Positions 1 through 6,979 of a stretch of 8,451 bases of DNA are shown here, one piece after another. This DNA is from an uncultured Brevinema sp. (lineage in GTDB: Bacteria > Spirochaetota > Brevinematia > Brevinematales > Brevinemataceae): positions 1 through 8,451 of the forward strand of contig CAMQSH010000079.1 in assembly GCA_947036575.1 (NCBI GenBank). Direction: 5' to 3'. Made by a program: the position numbers and the translations under genes. The notes beneath the pieces were generated by a model that saw nothing but the letters and a program-made list of their open reading frames with translations, made no database searches and was not told the origin of the DNA. Every line of letters begins with the position of its first letter. Position 1 is the stretch's first letter.

Positions 1-1
1 C

Positions 2-76
2 TATCATATCACTAAAGAATTTTGTCTTCAAGAGCTCATTATTCATTCTGATACTATTAGCTTAAAAAAAATATAA
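2..76 (+). CDS. Probable C-terminal end of an upstream gene (partial)
   Basis: Frame 2 is open from the window edge to a TAA at 74-76 and would encode about 24 residues ending in ISLKKI. Frame 3 is also open, to a TAA at 63-65, and gives a hydrophobic tail. I prefer frame 2 because its third codon positions are strongly A/T, like the neighbouring genes, while frame 3 is not. The product is too short to identify. If real, it ends 43 bp before the next gene and could belong to the same transcription unit. A TATAAT at 87-92 has no matching -35 box. Confidence 0.35.
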   Translation, partial: YHITKEFCLQELIIHSDTISLKKI

Positions 77-119
77 ATAATCTTTATATAATTCAATTAC
101 TTTAATTAAGGAGTATCAA

Positions 120-1481
120 TTGATTAAATCGTTATCCGTATATACTACTACTATTATTTTTTGGCTCTCTATATTTGGTACCATTTTTTGTGGCTTACAC
201 CCTAAGATTAGAAATTATGTTATCCCTGGCAAAAAAACCATGTCCTTCTGGCAAGCAGCAGCACTTATGTTTACAGGTTTATACTCATCGTCCGTATTAT
301 ATTGGTCTTTTTTTGAGAGTGTTCTTTTCAAAGATGATCCCAATTTTATAGCCCTATTCCCTGACAAAGTTGGAAATCCTCAATTTCTAACGGCAATGAC
401 TTTGTACAATTGGGGTTGGTCACATTATACCATTTTATTTATCGCCATTATTGTTTGTATTTTTGTTTCCAAATACAAAGACATTTATCTAGCTCCTAAA
501 CACAAACATCTTCTAAAAGGTATTTTCATATTCTTAGCAATATTTTCTACCTCAAGAATTATGGCTTCTTTAGCTTCTTATATTTTACCATTAAAATTTA
601 TTCTTAATATGTTTTCAAGTATTAATCAAAATTGGATTTTAGTATTAGCTCTTTTAGTAACTGTTTTTTGGAGTGCCTCTGGAGGATTGCAACATATCAA
701 AAAGTTTGCTAATTTCTGTGCTATATTTGTACTCATATATACTATTATCTTTGTTACAAAATTATTTTTACTCAATGATGGAGCTACCTATATTACAAAG
801 GTTGCTAAAGAATTTGTATTATTGTCTATTGACCCTGATTTTATTAAAGCTCAATTTCAATTCAACAATCAGTTTATCGCTGATTGGACTATTCTATTTA
901 CAACGATACAAATAGTTACTGTCTTACCAGCTTTCTATTTTTTCTATATCATTATGCAAGGCAGAGCTGTTAAAGATTTTATTCTTTTATTTAATATAGC
1001 TTTAATTTTACCAACCTTTATTATCTTCACGATAAACTCTTCTCTTGTCCAAATTCTTGCTCAAGAAAATAATTTTCCATTAAGTGCTGATAATTATTTT
1101 GATATGTATGCGATGATTTTTGATTATGTAAATCTAGGACATATTGCTGCTATTATATTATTTTTATCAATGTTTACACTAATTGTAACATCTGTTGATT
1201 CTATTATTTATGCTTGTGCTAAATACTTGAGTATCCCTATTTTAGTAGATACAGATAGTCACAAACATTCTCCCAAATATCTTGCTTTCATTATTACTTT
1301 TCTTGTTATATTGGGTAGTTTCTTAATGTATGTACTGAGTGCCAAATCCAAACCTGCTCTTGCTGTTCGATTATACGAACTAAATTATTATGCTTGTGTC
1401 GCTATATTTTTACCATTATTATATATGACTTATAAAGTCATCAAATCTTTCTACGAAAAAAAAACAAATAATACATTATAG
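120..1481 (+). CDS. Divergent, short BCCT-family (betaine/carnitine/choline-like) transporter
   Basis: This is a polytopic inner-membrane protein of 453 residues. Recognisable BCCT landmarks occur in order: the TM3-like stretch ending YWSFFE (61-66), YNWGWSHY (96-103, the family's HWG motif), SASGGLQHIKKF (185-196, the SGLxxGIKxLS motif), ADWTILF (244-250), QGRAVKDF (270-277, the SRGRTIREF motif) and VTSVDS (356-361, the TSADS motif). Two things are odd. The protein starts near the family's TM2, so the usual TM1 and N-terminal tail are missing (BCCT proteins are typically 500 residues or more). Also, the tryptophan-rich WAWW segment after DWT, which binds the quaternary amine in known members, reads TTIQIVTVLP. 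The substrate is therefore unclear and may not be betaine or choline. The start is TTG, chosen because AAGGAG at 108-113 lies 6 nt upstream. It is the first gene of a four-gene module with envelope enzymes, and its stop overlaps the next ribosome site. Confidence 0.8.
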   Translation: MIKSLSVYTTTIIFWLSIFGTIFCGLHPKIRNYVIPGKKTMSFWQAAALMFTGLYSSSVLYWSFFESVLFKDDPNFIALFPDKVGNPQFLTAMTLYNWGWSHYTILFIAIIVCIFVSKYKDIYLAPKHKHLLKGIFIFLAIFSTSRIMASLASYILPLKFILNMFSSINQNWILVLALLVTVFWSASGGLQHIKKFANFCAIFVLIYTIIFVTKLFLLNDGATYITKVAKEFVLLSIDPDFIKAQFQFNNQFIADWTILFTTIQIVTVLPAFYFFYIIMQGRAVKDFILLFNIALILPTFIIFTINSSLVQILAQENNFPLSADNYFDMYAMIFDYVNLGHIAAIILFLSMFTLIVTSVDSIIYACAKYLSIPILVDTDSHKHSPKYLAFIITFLVILGSFLMYVLSAKSKPALAVRLYELNYYACVAIFLPLLYMTYKVIKSFYEKKTNNTL

Positions 1482-1490
1482 GAGTATTTT

Positions 1491-1673
1491 ATGCAATTTT
1501 TAAGTTTATTAGCTGTATTTGTATTTATCGCAGTAAACCAAACCCACGCTTATTTAGATCCCAATTCAGGAAGTGGATTAATCGCTTTTTTAGTAGCGAT
1601 CTGTGCTGGATTAGCATTCTATGGCAAAAAGATTTTTTACGCCATCAAAAATAAAGCTAAAAAAGACGATTAA
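1491..1673 (+). CDS. Small exported or membrane protein with AYLDP motif
   Basis: This 60-residue protein has a hydrophobic signal-like segment (about 1-20, ending THA), then YLDPNSGSG, a transmembrane helix (about 28-46) and a Lys-rich tail ending KKDD. The AYLDP-(G/N)-x-GS signature after a signal sequence is, from memory, shared by small uncharacterised proteins encoded beside surface-polymer glycosyl- and glycerophospho-transferases. Likely topology is a cleaved or uncleaved signal segment, a short periplasmic motif, one helix and a cytoplasmic basic tail. Ribosome site AGGAG at 1480-1484 overlaps the previous stop. The TAA stop shares its last A with the ATG of the transferase gene, so the two are probably translationally coupled. 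It may be an accessory subunit of the transferase or transporter (inference); no enzymatic residues are evident. Confidence 0.75.
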   Translation: MQFLSLLAVFVFIAVNQTHAYLDPNSGSGLIAFLVAICAGLAFYGKKIFYAIKNKAKKDD

Positions 1674-2806
1674 TGAATATATTTTCCTTTTTTAAAGCAT
1701 CTTCTCTTTATAATAAAACAATAGTAAAATATCCAAATGCTATTGTTTTATTTTCAGAAGGAAATGTCTACAAAAACACAAAAATTCCTCTTCTCGTAGA
1801 ATTATCAAAACATACTCATATTATTTACTTAACTCTTGATCCTAGTGATAAATTATTACTAAATCCTTACCCAAATACTAGTAGCTTATTAGTAAGTTTG
1901 GATTTTTTAGGTTCTTTATTTCTAAAAAGAATTAGTGCCAAATTATTTATCACCACTACGCCAGGATTGGGAGCTTTAGCACTCAAAAAGTCCAAAAACA
2001 TAAAACATTATAGTAATTATATGCATGCTCCCGTGGATATCCATTATTATGCAAAATTCTCTTTTGATTGTTTTGATAGTATTGTGTGTTGTGGTGATTT
2101 CCAAATAAAAACTTTAACTCACCTAGAGCAACAGAGAGATTTCCCTGTTAAACAGAAAATATCTCTCGGCGTTCCTTATTACGATATTATGCTTCAGGAG
2201 TATTCTGATTACCCTAATCAAGATCATACTACCCATAAAACAATCTTAATAGCTCCTTCTTGGGGGAATAGTAATTTTCTTAATTATTATAAAAAAGATC
2301 TTATTGGTACTTTACTCAAACAAGATTATCATGTTATTTTACGACCTCACCCTCAAAGTTACAAACATGAACCAATGCTCATTAACTCTCTTATATCCAA
2401 ACATAAAACACATCCAAACTTTTTTATAGATAAAAATATTTCTAATATTGAAAGTATGAAAAAAGCTGATTTATTAATCTCTAGTTATTCTGGAATGATC
2501 TTTGATTTTATTTTTCTCACAGAAAAGCCCTGCATCTTATTTGATATCAAACATATGGGGACTAATTTTGAAAAACAAGACATTGACTTTCCTAGCTGGG
2601 AAGAAAATCTCATACCCAAGATTGGAAAACTTGTTTCTTTAGAAGATGATATTGACATCACAGCTATTTTAGAAGAAATTAACTCCAATCAAGAGACTAT
2701 TCTTTCTAATATTCGTACTGCTAAGAATCAAATTAGTAATTTCGGAGATTCAAGTTCAAAAATAGCAGAATTTTATCTTAACAAATTAGGAGAACTTCAT
2801 GGCTAA
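1673..2806 (+). CDS. CDP-glycerol glycerophosphotransferase-family protein (TagB/TagF-like)
   Basis: This 377-residue protein looks like a GT-B-fold transferase of the Glyphos_transf type, which moves glycerol phosphate or a similar polyol phosphate from a CDP donor onto a surface polymer. Visible landmarks are LFSEGNVY (26-33), TTTPGLGA (94-101), YMHAPVD (116-122, His118), APSWGNS (194-200), RPHPQSY (224-230, His226) and ADLLISSYSGMIFDF (265-279). The two histidines match the catalytic or substrate-binding histidines of the family. The acidic residue usual in the LI(S/T)D(Y/F)S loop is Ser271 here, a notable change at a donor-site motif. No signal peptide or clear membrane helix is seen, so it should act at the cytoplasmic face. 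The start overlaps the preceding stop (TAATG) with only a weak ribosome site. The last 8 nt overlap the next gene. The acceptor and real donor cannot be told from sequence. Confidence 0.85.
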   Translation: MNIFSFFKASSLYNKTIVKYPNAIVLFSEGNVYKNTKIPLLVELSKHTHIIYLTLDPSDKLLLNPYPNTSSLLVSLDFLGSLFLKRISAKLFITTTPGLGALALKKSKNIKHYSNYMHAPVDIHYYAKFSFDCFDSIVCCGDFQIKTLTHLEQQRDFPVKQKISLGVPYYDIMLQEYSDYPNQDHTTHKTILIAPSWGNSNFLNYYKKDLIGTLLKQDYHVILRPHPQSYKHEPMLINSLISKHKTHPNFFIDKNISNIESMKKADLLISSYSGMIFDFIFLTEKPCILFDIKHMGTNFEKQDIDFPSWEENLIPKIGKLVSLEDDIDITAILEEINSNQETILSNIRTAKNQISNFGDSSSKIAEFYLNKLGELHG

Positions 2807-3470
2807 TCTTTTATATACTATCCTTATCCAACCGCTAGTATCTCTTTTTTCTTTTGTGATTGATTTCAGTACCCCTATTGTCTCTTTACCTTTTAGTATT
2901 ATTGCCTTATCTGTTTTTGTACAATTAATTTCTATCCCTCTTTATATCATTGCTCATAAAATAGAAAAGATAGAAAAAGATCTACAAAAGATCATTACTC
3001 CTGAATTAGCTGTTTTAAAAACACTCTACAAAGGCGAAGAATTATTCAATCGTACAGATGCTCTTTATAAAAGATTGCATTATAACCCTCTACTTAGTTT
3101 TAGAGCATCTATGTCTTTATTTTTGGTAATTCCTTTTTTTATAGCTGCTTATAACACTCTTAATTATAATCCTATTTTTAACAATGTTTATTTTTTAGAG
3201 ATGTTTAATCTTAGTAATCCTGATGGCTTATTATTTGGTATTAATATCTTACCAATTTTAATGACTCTTTTTAATCTTATTGCTATCAAATCTAGTAATC
3301 CAAAAAAAGATCTTTTCGATCAAAGTAATACAATGCTACTCCTTCTTAGTATCTTCTTCTTAGTGTATCTCTATAATTCGGCCTCTGCATTATTATTATA
3401 TTGGACCTCGAATAATCTTATCTATATGATACGCTTAATTATTACTTCAAAAAGTCCCGCTATAAAATAG
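2799..3470 (+). CDS. YidC/Oxa1/Alb3-like membrane protein lacking the conserved Arg
   Basis: This 223-residue protein has the YidC core layout: a first helix (about 30-50) with the pattern FVQLISIPL (40-48), a charged cytoplasmic hairpin (53-95) containing TPELAVLKTLYK and a LYKRLHYNPL turn (89-98), then three or four more helices and a short basic tail. In YidC insertases the first core helix carries an essential Arg five residues before the conserved Pro (VRxxxxPL). Here that position is Gln42, with Pro47 in register. There is no lipoprotein signal and no large periplasmic domain. It is therefore probably a specialised paralogue, not the housekeeping insertase, perhaps assembling or scaffolding the neighbouring transporter and mini-protein (inference). 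The start is supported by AGGAG at 2788-2792, 6 nt upstream, and it overlaps the transferase gene by 8 nt. Confidence 0.82.
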   Translation: MANLLYTILIQPLVSLFSFVIDFSTPIVSLPFSIIALSVFVQLISIPLYIIAHKIEKIEKDLQKIITPELAVLKTLYKGEELFNRTDALYKRLHYNPLLSFRASMSLFLVIPFFIAAYNTLNYNPIFNNVYFLEMFNLSNPDGLLFGINILPILMTLFNLIAIKSSNPKKDLFDQSNTMLLLLSIFFLVYLYNSASALLLYWTSNNLIYMIRLIITSKSPAIK

Positions 3471-3477
3471 ATTTATT

Positions 3478-3486
3478 TGATATAAT
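3478..3486 (+). promoter_or_regulatory. Extended -10 promoter for crcB
   Basis: TGATATAAT is an exact extended -10 element (TGn-TATAAT) lying just after the YidC-like gene's stop. No -35 box is evident, as is usual for extended -10 promoters. Transcription would start near 3493, leaving a leader of about 20 nt with the ribosome site AAGGA at 3502-3506. The leader is too short for a fluoride riboswitch. Confidence 0.5.
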
Positions 3487-3512
3487 ATATTAAAATCAAC
3501 TAAGGATATTAT

Positions 3513-3884
3513 ATGAATTTATTAGCTGTTTTTATAGGTGGTGGACTTGGAGCATTGTGTAGACATCTTACTAATCTTTTTTTTATTCACCATATAAGCT
3601 ATTGGGCTACCTTTATCATTAACATTTTAGGGAGTTTTTTAATAGGTTGTATTGGAGCAATATTCTACCACAAGCTTTCTTTTATCTCACCTACACTCAA
3701 ATTATTCCTTGTTACTGGGTTTTTAGGTGGATTTACTACTTTTAGTTCTTTTCAATTAGAGTTATTACTACTTGTTCAGGATAATCAATATCTTCAAGGA
3801 TTTATCTATAGTATCTTGTCTCTTATCGTAGGATTTTTAGCTGTAAGCTTAGGTTTTTATCTAGTGCTAAATATTATTAAATAA
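3513..3884 (+). CDS. crcB: Fluoride channel CrcB/Fluc
   Basis: This 123-residue, four-helix protein exports fluoride as a dual-topology dimer in the inner membrane. It has the full signature: GGGLGALCR (9-17, Arg17), the pore asparagine in INILGSFLIG (36-45, Asn37) and TGFLGGFTTFSSF (68-80), which carries the central Na+ site and the pore phenylalanines Phe77 and Phe80. Length is typical. It is a single gene, so a homodimer is expected rather than the paired-gene form. The ATG follows AAGGA at 3502-3506. It lies 42 bp after the YidC-like gene and has its own promoter-like sequence, so it may be transcribed separately from the module upstream. A strong terminator follows. Confidence 0.95.
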   Translation: MNLLAVFIGGGLGALCRHLTNLFFIHHISYWATFIINILGSFLIGCIGAIFYHKLSFISPTLKLFLVTGFLGGFTTFSSFQLELLLLVQDNQYLQGFIYSILSLIVGFLAVSLGFYLVLNIIK

Positions 3885-3900
3885 TCTTATTTTATCAATC

Positions 3901-3934
3901 AAAAAACCACCTTCTATCATGAAGGTGGTTTTTT
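3901..3934. terminator. Bidirectional intrinsic terminator
   Basis: A perfect 14-bp stem (3901-3914 with 3921-3934; GC-rich core CCACCTTC/GAAGGTGG) closes on loop TATCAT. It is flanked by an A-run on the left and a T-run on the right that form part of the stem. It lies between the convergent crcB (stop at 3884) and yfcC (stop at 3948), so it can end transcription from both sides. Confidence 0.92.
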
Positions 3935-3947
3935 ATAAATATTAAAC

Positions 3948-5435
3948 TTAGATATAGAGTCCTATTAATAATTCGATACACGTTGTAACAAATAATACAA
4001 GAAATATTTTACTACAGAATTTTAACCAAATAGGATAATCAATTCGAGCAAGTGTCAATCCTCCCATAACTACAGAAGAGGTAGGAGTGATTAAATTAGC
4101 CATTCCTGATGCTGATTGAAAAGCTGTTACAACTAGACTAGGAGGAACATCTGCAAACTCTGCTAAAGGGATAAAAATAGGCATCGTGAGTGTTGCAAGT
4201 CCTGAAGTAGACGGAACAAGTAGCGCAAGTGGGAAAAAGAAAATATAAGCACTAATAATAAAAAAACCTTGATGAAGATTTGTTAATGCCATCTCTCCCC
4301 AATAAAGCATCGTTGCTGTCATTCCACCAGCATCCATTACCAAAGTCAAGCCTCGAGAAAGACCTACGATCAATGCTACTGGTGCCATGTCTTTTACTCC
4401 ACTGAGAAATACGGTGATGATTTCTCTTTCATTCATTCCATTAATTTTTCCACAAATAATCGTAGAAATAATAAATAATGTTGACATCTCTCCAAACCAC
4501 CAAGTTCCTAGTGCTGGTAATTTACCAAGAGCCATTCCTAGAAAAGGAATATTATAAATAGCAAGAGCAAGATTGTCAAAGATCATAATACCAAATTTAC
4601 TTCCCCAAGGAATAACCCCTAAAGACATAATAAAAAATGTGAGTCCAAAAACAATAAGAATCGCTTTACGTCTAGGAGTAAATTCAATCGCTGCTTTATC
4701 ATCTTGACCTAAGAAGAATTTTTCATTTTCTTCCCTCATATTTGCTACAAGAGAAAGAGTTGGATTTTTTTTTATCTTTCTAGCATAATTTATAACAATG
4801 AGACAAAGCAATATTAATTGCACTACTAAAGTACCCAAACGTAAGAACATCCCATCTCCAATAGATATTCCAGCAATACCTGACGCTACACCTGTTGCAA
4901 AAGGGTTAACTGTTGAATTTAAAACCCCTACATTAGAAGCTACCAAAATCACCGCTATTGCTGTCAAAGTATCAAAACCTAATGCCAACATTACAGGAAT
5001 TAGAAGAGGATAAAAAGATAAAGTTTCTTCAGCTAATCCAAAAGTAGTTCCCCCTAATGCCATAACACTCATCAATATAGGAATGATTAGTAACTCCTTT
5101 CCCTTGTAACGTTTGATGGTAGCGTAAATTCCAGCATCTAATGCTCCAGACTGCAATATTAACGCAAGAAATCCACCTATAATAAATATAAATAAAGCAA
5201 TATCTTTTGCTTCGTAAAAACCTTTAATCGGAGCTTGTAATACATCCCATAAGCCTTGAGGTTGTTGTTCTATTCTACTATAAGTACCAGGAATAGGCAC
5301 TTCTCTACCTATTTCTGCATTCAGAGTGTATTGGTATTCACCAGCTGGAACAAACCAGGTAAATAATGCTGTTATTAATGTCAGAAGCATAACTACAGTA
5401 AATACGTGAGGTGTTTTTAATTTAAATTTTGTCAT
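3948..5435 (-). CDS. yfcC: YfcC-family basic amino acid/C4-dicarboxylate-type carrier
   Basis: This 495-residue polytopic inner-membrane carrier belongs to the DcuC/AbgT-like YfcC group. Family landmarks are FTWFVPAGEY (25-34), GGTTFGLAEET (128-138), the first re-entrant-type motif NSTVNPFATG (173-182), VPSTSGLATL in the second half, and the second inverted-repeat motif NLITPTSSVVMGG (447-459). About 12 helices with two pseudo-symmetric halves fit an elevator-type exchanger. Length matches the family (about 500). Substrates in this group are variously assigned to arginine/ornithine-type amino acids or dicarboxylates; the sequence does not decide. It is the second gene of an operon. The gap after pepV is 8 nt and its ribosome site (AGGAT, minus strand 5445-5441) overlaps the pepV stop. 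The pairing with a dipeptidase favours an amino-acid substrate (inference). Confidence 0.9.
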   Translation of the reverse strand: MTKFKLKTPHVFTVVMLLTLITALFTWFVPAGEYQYTLNAEIGREVPIPGTYSRIEQQPQGLWDVLQAPIKGFYEAKDIALFIFIIGGFLALILQSGALDAGIYATIKRYKGKELLIIPILMSVMALGGTTFGLAEETLSFYPLLIPVMLALGFDTLTAIAVILVASNVGVLNSTVNPFATGVASGIAGISIGDGMFLRLGTLVVQLILLCLIVINYARKIKKNPTLSLVANMREENEKFFLGQDDKAAIEFTPRRKAILIVFGLTFFIMSLGVIPWGSKFGIMIFDNLALAIYNIPFLGMALGKLPALGTWWFGEMSTLFIISTIICGKINGMNEREIITVFLSGVKDMAPVALIVGLSRGLTLVMDAGGMTATMLYWGEMALTNLHQGFFIISAYIFFFPLALLVPSTSGLATLTMPIFIPLAEFADVPPSLVVTAFQSASGMANLITPTSSVVMGGLTLARIDYPIWLKFCSKIFLVLFVTTCIELLIGLYI

Positions 5436-5443
5436 AAAAAATC

Positions 5444-6802
5444 CTATTGTGATAATTTGTGAATAGCTCTTCCATAAATAATAAAAGCTCTATCAACATC
5501 ATTGATAGTAATATGTTCGTTTGCCAAATGAGCTGTTTTGGGACTATCTGGAAATACCATTCCATAAGTAACAAAATTTTTCATAGCACGAGAGTAAGTA
5601 GCTCCACCCATAGAAAGAGGTGTAGTATCAAAATCTGTCTCTTCTCCATAAATATCACATAATGTTTTTACAAGAGGGCTATCTTTGGATACATAAAGAG
5701 AGTTTAATTTGTCGTGCTGCTTAGCTTCAAAACCACTATTTTTAGCGACTTTATTGAATTTGGAAATAATCTCATCCATCTCAAAAGTAACAGGCATTCT
5801 TAAATCTAAATATAATTTAGAATGATCTTTATTAACATCGATACGAGCAAGATTACATTTTAATTCTCCAGAAACATCGTCTTTAAGTAACCCAAATATT
5901 GGTTCTGCAAAAGGTGATAGAGCAAATTTACTAGTAATAAAATCAACAGTTGGTGATATAATTCCTATTTCTTTGAGACAATGTGCTAAACGTTGAATAG
6001 GATTGATTCCTTTTTCTGTATCTTGAGCATGAGCAGCTTTACCAAGTATTCTTACGCCTTTGTCAATCAATTCATAATCAAAATTATTTTTTTTAAGAGA
6101 AGCTATAAGCTCATCTTGTTTGATATCAGTATAGTCAATAGAAGCTGGGACGGAGTTAAACGCTCCACTACTACTGATAGTAATATCTTCTCCCTTAGCT
6201 GTCAATATTACTTGCCAAAGTCCTTTTTCTGCATAAATAACAGGAAATTTGGAATCAGGAGTAAATCCTATACTAGGAATTTCTTCAATTTCGCAATAAC
6301 GAAAAATACAACGCCAAAGGCTTTCTTCATCTGTTCCAAAGATAAAGCGAATTCTTTTGTTAAAGGTACAGCCAACATTCATAAGGGCCTTAGCTGCATA
6401 GAGAGCAACAATAGTAGGTCCTTTATCATCAGAAGTACCTCTAGCTATAAGATTACCATCTTTTTCGATCAAGGTAAAAGGATCATTATCCCATTGGTCG
6501 ATATCAGCAACAGGCACGACATCTAAATGCCCTAAAATACCCATCATTTCTTTACCTTCACCTATCTCAGCATAACCGTAATAACCTTTAGGGTCTTTGA
6601 ATGTCTTGAATCCTAATTTTTTACAAGTATCTAGCATATGATCCAAACACTTTTCTATCTCAACCCCAAAAGGGTGTGAAGTATTAGCGTTAGCCTCTGA
6701 GGTATCTAAGATGCTGGGATAGGCTACACTTTCTTTGATTGTTTGAATAATTTCAGGTTTTAAACTGTTATATTCTTTAATCAATTCTTCTCGAATATTC
6801 AT
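5444..6802 (-). CDS. pepV: PepV-type dipeptidase (M20 zinc metallopeptidase)
   Basis: This 452-residue cytoplasmic metallopeptidase of the M20 PepV group cleaves dipeptides with broad specificity. The zinc-site residues are intact: GHLDVVP (His92, Asp94), GTSDDKGP (Asp126 bridging), GTDEES (catalytic Glu159 and ligand Glu160), TPDSKFP (Asp183) and C-terminal TAHLANEH (His425). The central lid domain carries GAFNSVPAS and GKAAHAQ, whose His is the usual trans-acting histidine. Length is near that of lactobacillus PepV (about 470). The ATG is supported by AGGAGAA on the minus strand (6813-6807). It is the promoter-proximal gene of the pepV-yfcC operon, suggesting that imported peptides are split and products exchanged by the carrier. 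No frameshift or missing key residue is seen. Confidence 0.94.
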   Translation of the reverse strand: MNIREELIKEYNSLKPEIIQTIKESVAYPSILDTSEANANTSHPFGVEIEKCLDHMLDTCKKLGFKTFKDPKGYYGYAEIGEGKEMMGILGHLDVVPVADIDQWDNDPFTLIEKDGNLIARGTSDDKGPTIVALYAAKALMNVGCTFNKRIRFIFGTDEESLWRCIFRYCEIEEIPSIGFTPDSKFPVIYAEKGLWQVILTAKGEDITISSSGAFNSVPASIDYTDIKQDELIASLKKNNFDYELIDKGVRILGKAAHAQDTEKGINPIQRLAHCLKEIGIISPTVDFITSKFALSPFAEPIFGLLKDDVSGELKCNLARIDVNKDHSKLYLDLRMPVTFEMDEIISKFNKVAKNSGFEAKQHDKLNSLYVSKDSPLVKTLCDIYGEETDFDTTPLSMGGATYSRAMKNFVTYGMVFPDSPKTAHLANEHITINDVDRAFIIYGRAIHKLSQ

Positions 6803-6835
6803 TATTTTCTCCTATGTTAGCAGGTTATTAATTTA

Positions 6836-6859
6836 TTTGTTATGTTGTAGTATAACAAA
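6836..6859. promoter_or_regulatory. Inverted repeat over the pepV -10 region (possible operator)
   Basis: Perfect 8-bp arms TTTGTTAT (6836-6843) and ATAACAAA (6852-6859) are separated by 8 bp. The right arm overlaps the pepV -10 box. A dimeric repressor bound here would block pepV-yfcC transcription. The regulator is not in the window. Confidence 0.4.
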
Positions 6860-6877
6860 AATCATTCAAAAAGTAAA
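6849..6877 (-). promoter_or_regulatory. Promoter of pepV-yfcC
   Basis: Read on the minus strand: -35 TTTACT (6877-6872), 17-bp spacer, -10 TATACT (6854-6849) preceded by TGT, an extended -10. It lies about 47 bp upstream of the pepV ATG and drives leftward transcription. Confidence 0.55.
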
Positions 6878-6885
6878 TATTTACT
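6872..6885. promoter_or_regulatory. 14-bp perfect palindrome at the pepV -35 box
   Basis: AGTAAATATTTACT is a perfect palindrome that includes the proposed -35 box of pepV and lies just upstream of the opposite-facing promoter. It is a good candidate operator, although short AT-rich palindromes also arise by chance. Confidence 0.35.
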
Positions 6886-6895
6886 ATATTAAAGA

Positions 6896-6924
6896 TTGAT
6901 TTATGTAGTGGTATTTTGTATAAT
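6896..6924 (+). promoter_or_regulatory. Promoter of the 6980 gene
   Basis: TTGATT (6896-6901), 17-bp spacer, TATAAT (6919-6924). It faces right, divergent from the pepV promoter, and would give a leader of about 50 nt. Confidence 0.6.
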
Positions 6925-6938
6925 GCCTAATAAGAACT

Positions 6939-6951
6939 GTCTTAGTAAGAC
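6939..6951. promoter_or_regulatory. Short palindrome in the leader of the 6980 gene
   Basis: GTCTTA-G-TAAGAC lies about 10-20 nt downstream of the predicted start of transcription. It could be an operator or a very small RNA hairpin. Support is limited to the symmetry and position. Confidence 0.25.
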
Positions 6952-6979
6952 CAAAAAATAAAAATTATAGAGGCTTTTT

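Noticed and set aside
3..65. Frame-3 hydrophobic tail as the upstream gene end
   Set aside because: Third codon positions are too G/C-rich for this genome; frame 2 fits better, though the choice is not certain.
87..92. TATAAT as promoter of the four-gene module
   Set aside because: There is no -35 box at a suitable distance and no extended -10; in such AT-rich sequence one hexamer is weak evidence.
673..915. Plus-strand ORF of 80 codons
   Set aside because: It lies inside the BCCT-like gene in another frame; its Leu/Tyr-rich composition is what an AT-rich membrane gene gives when read out of frame.
3471..3512. Fluoride riboswitch before crcB
   Set aside because: The gap is 42 bp including a promoter-like element, too short for the riboswitch, and its conserved elements are absent.
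4798..5013. Plus-strand ORF of 71 codons
   Set aside because: It is antisense to the well-conserved NSTVNPFATG region of yfcC and has no ribosome site.
5993..6526. Plus-strand ORF of 177 codons
   Set aside because: It is antisense to pepV, which has intact metal-site motifs, and the ORF product has no recognisable features.
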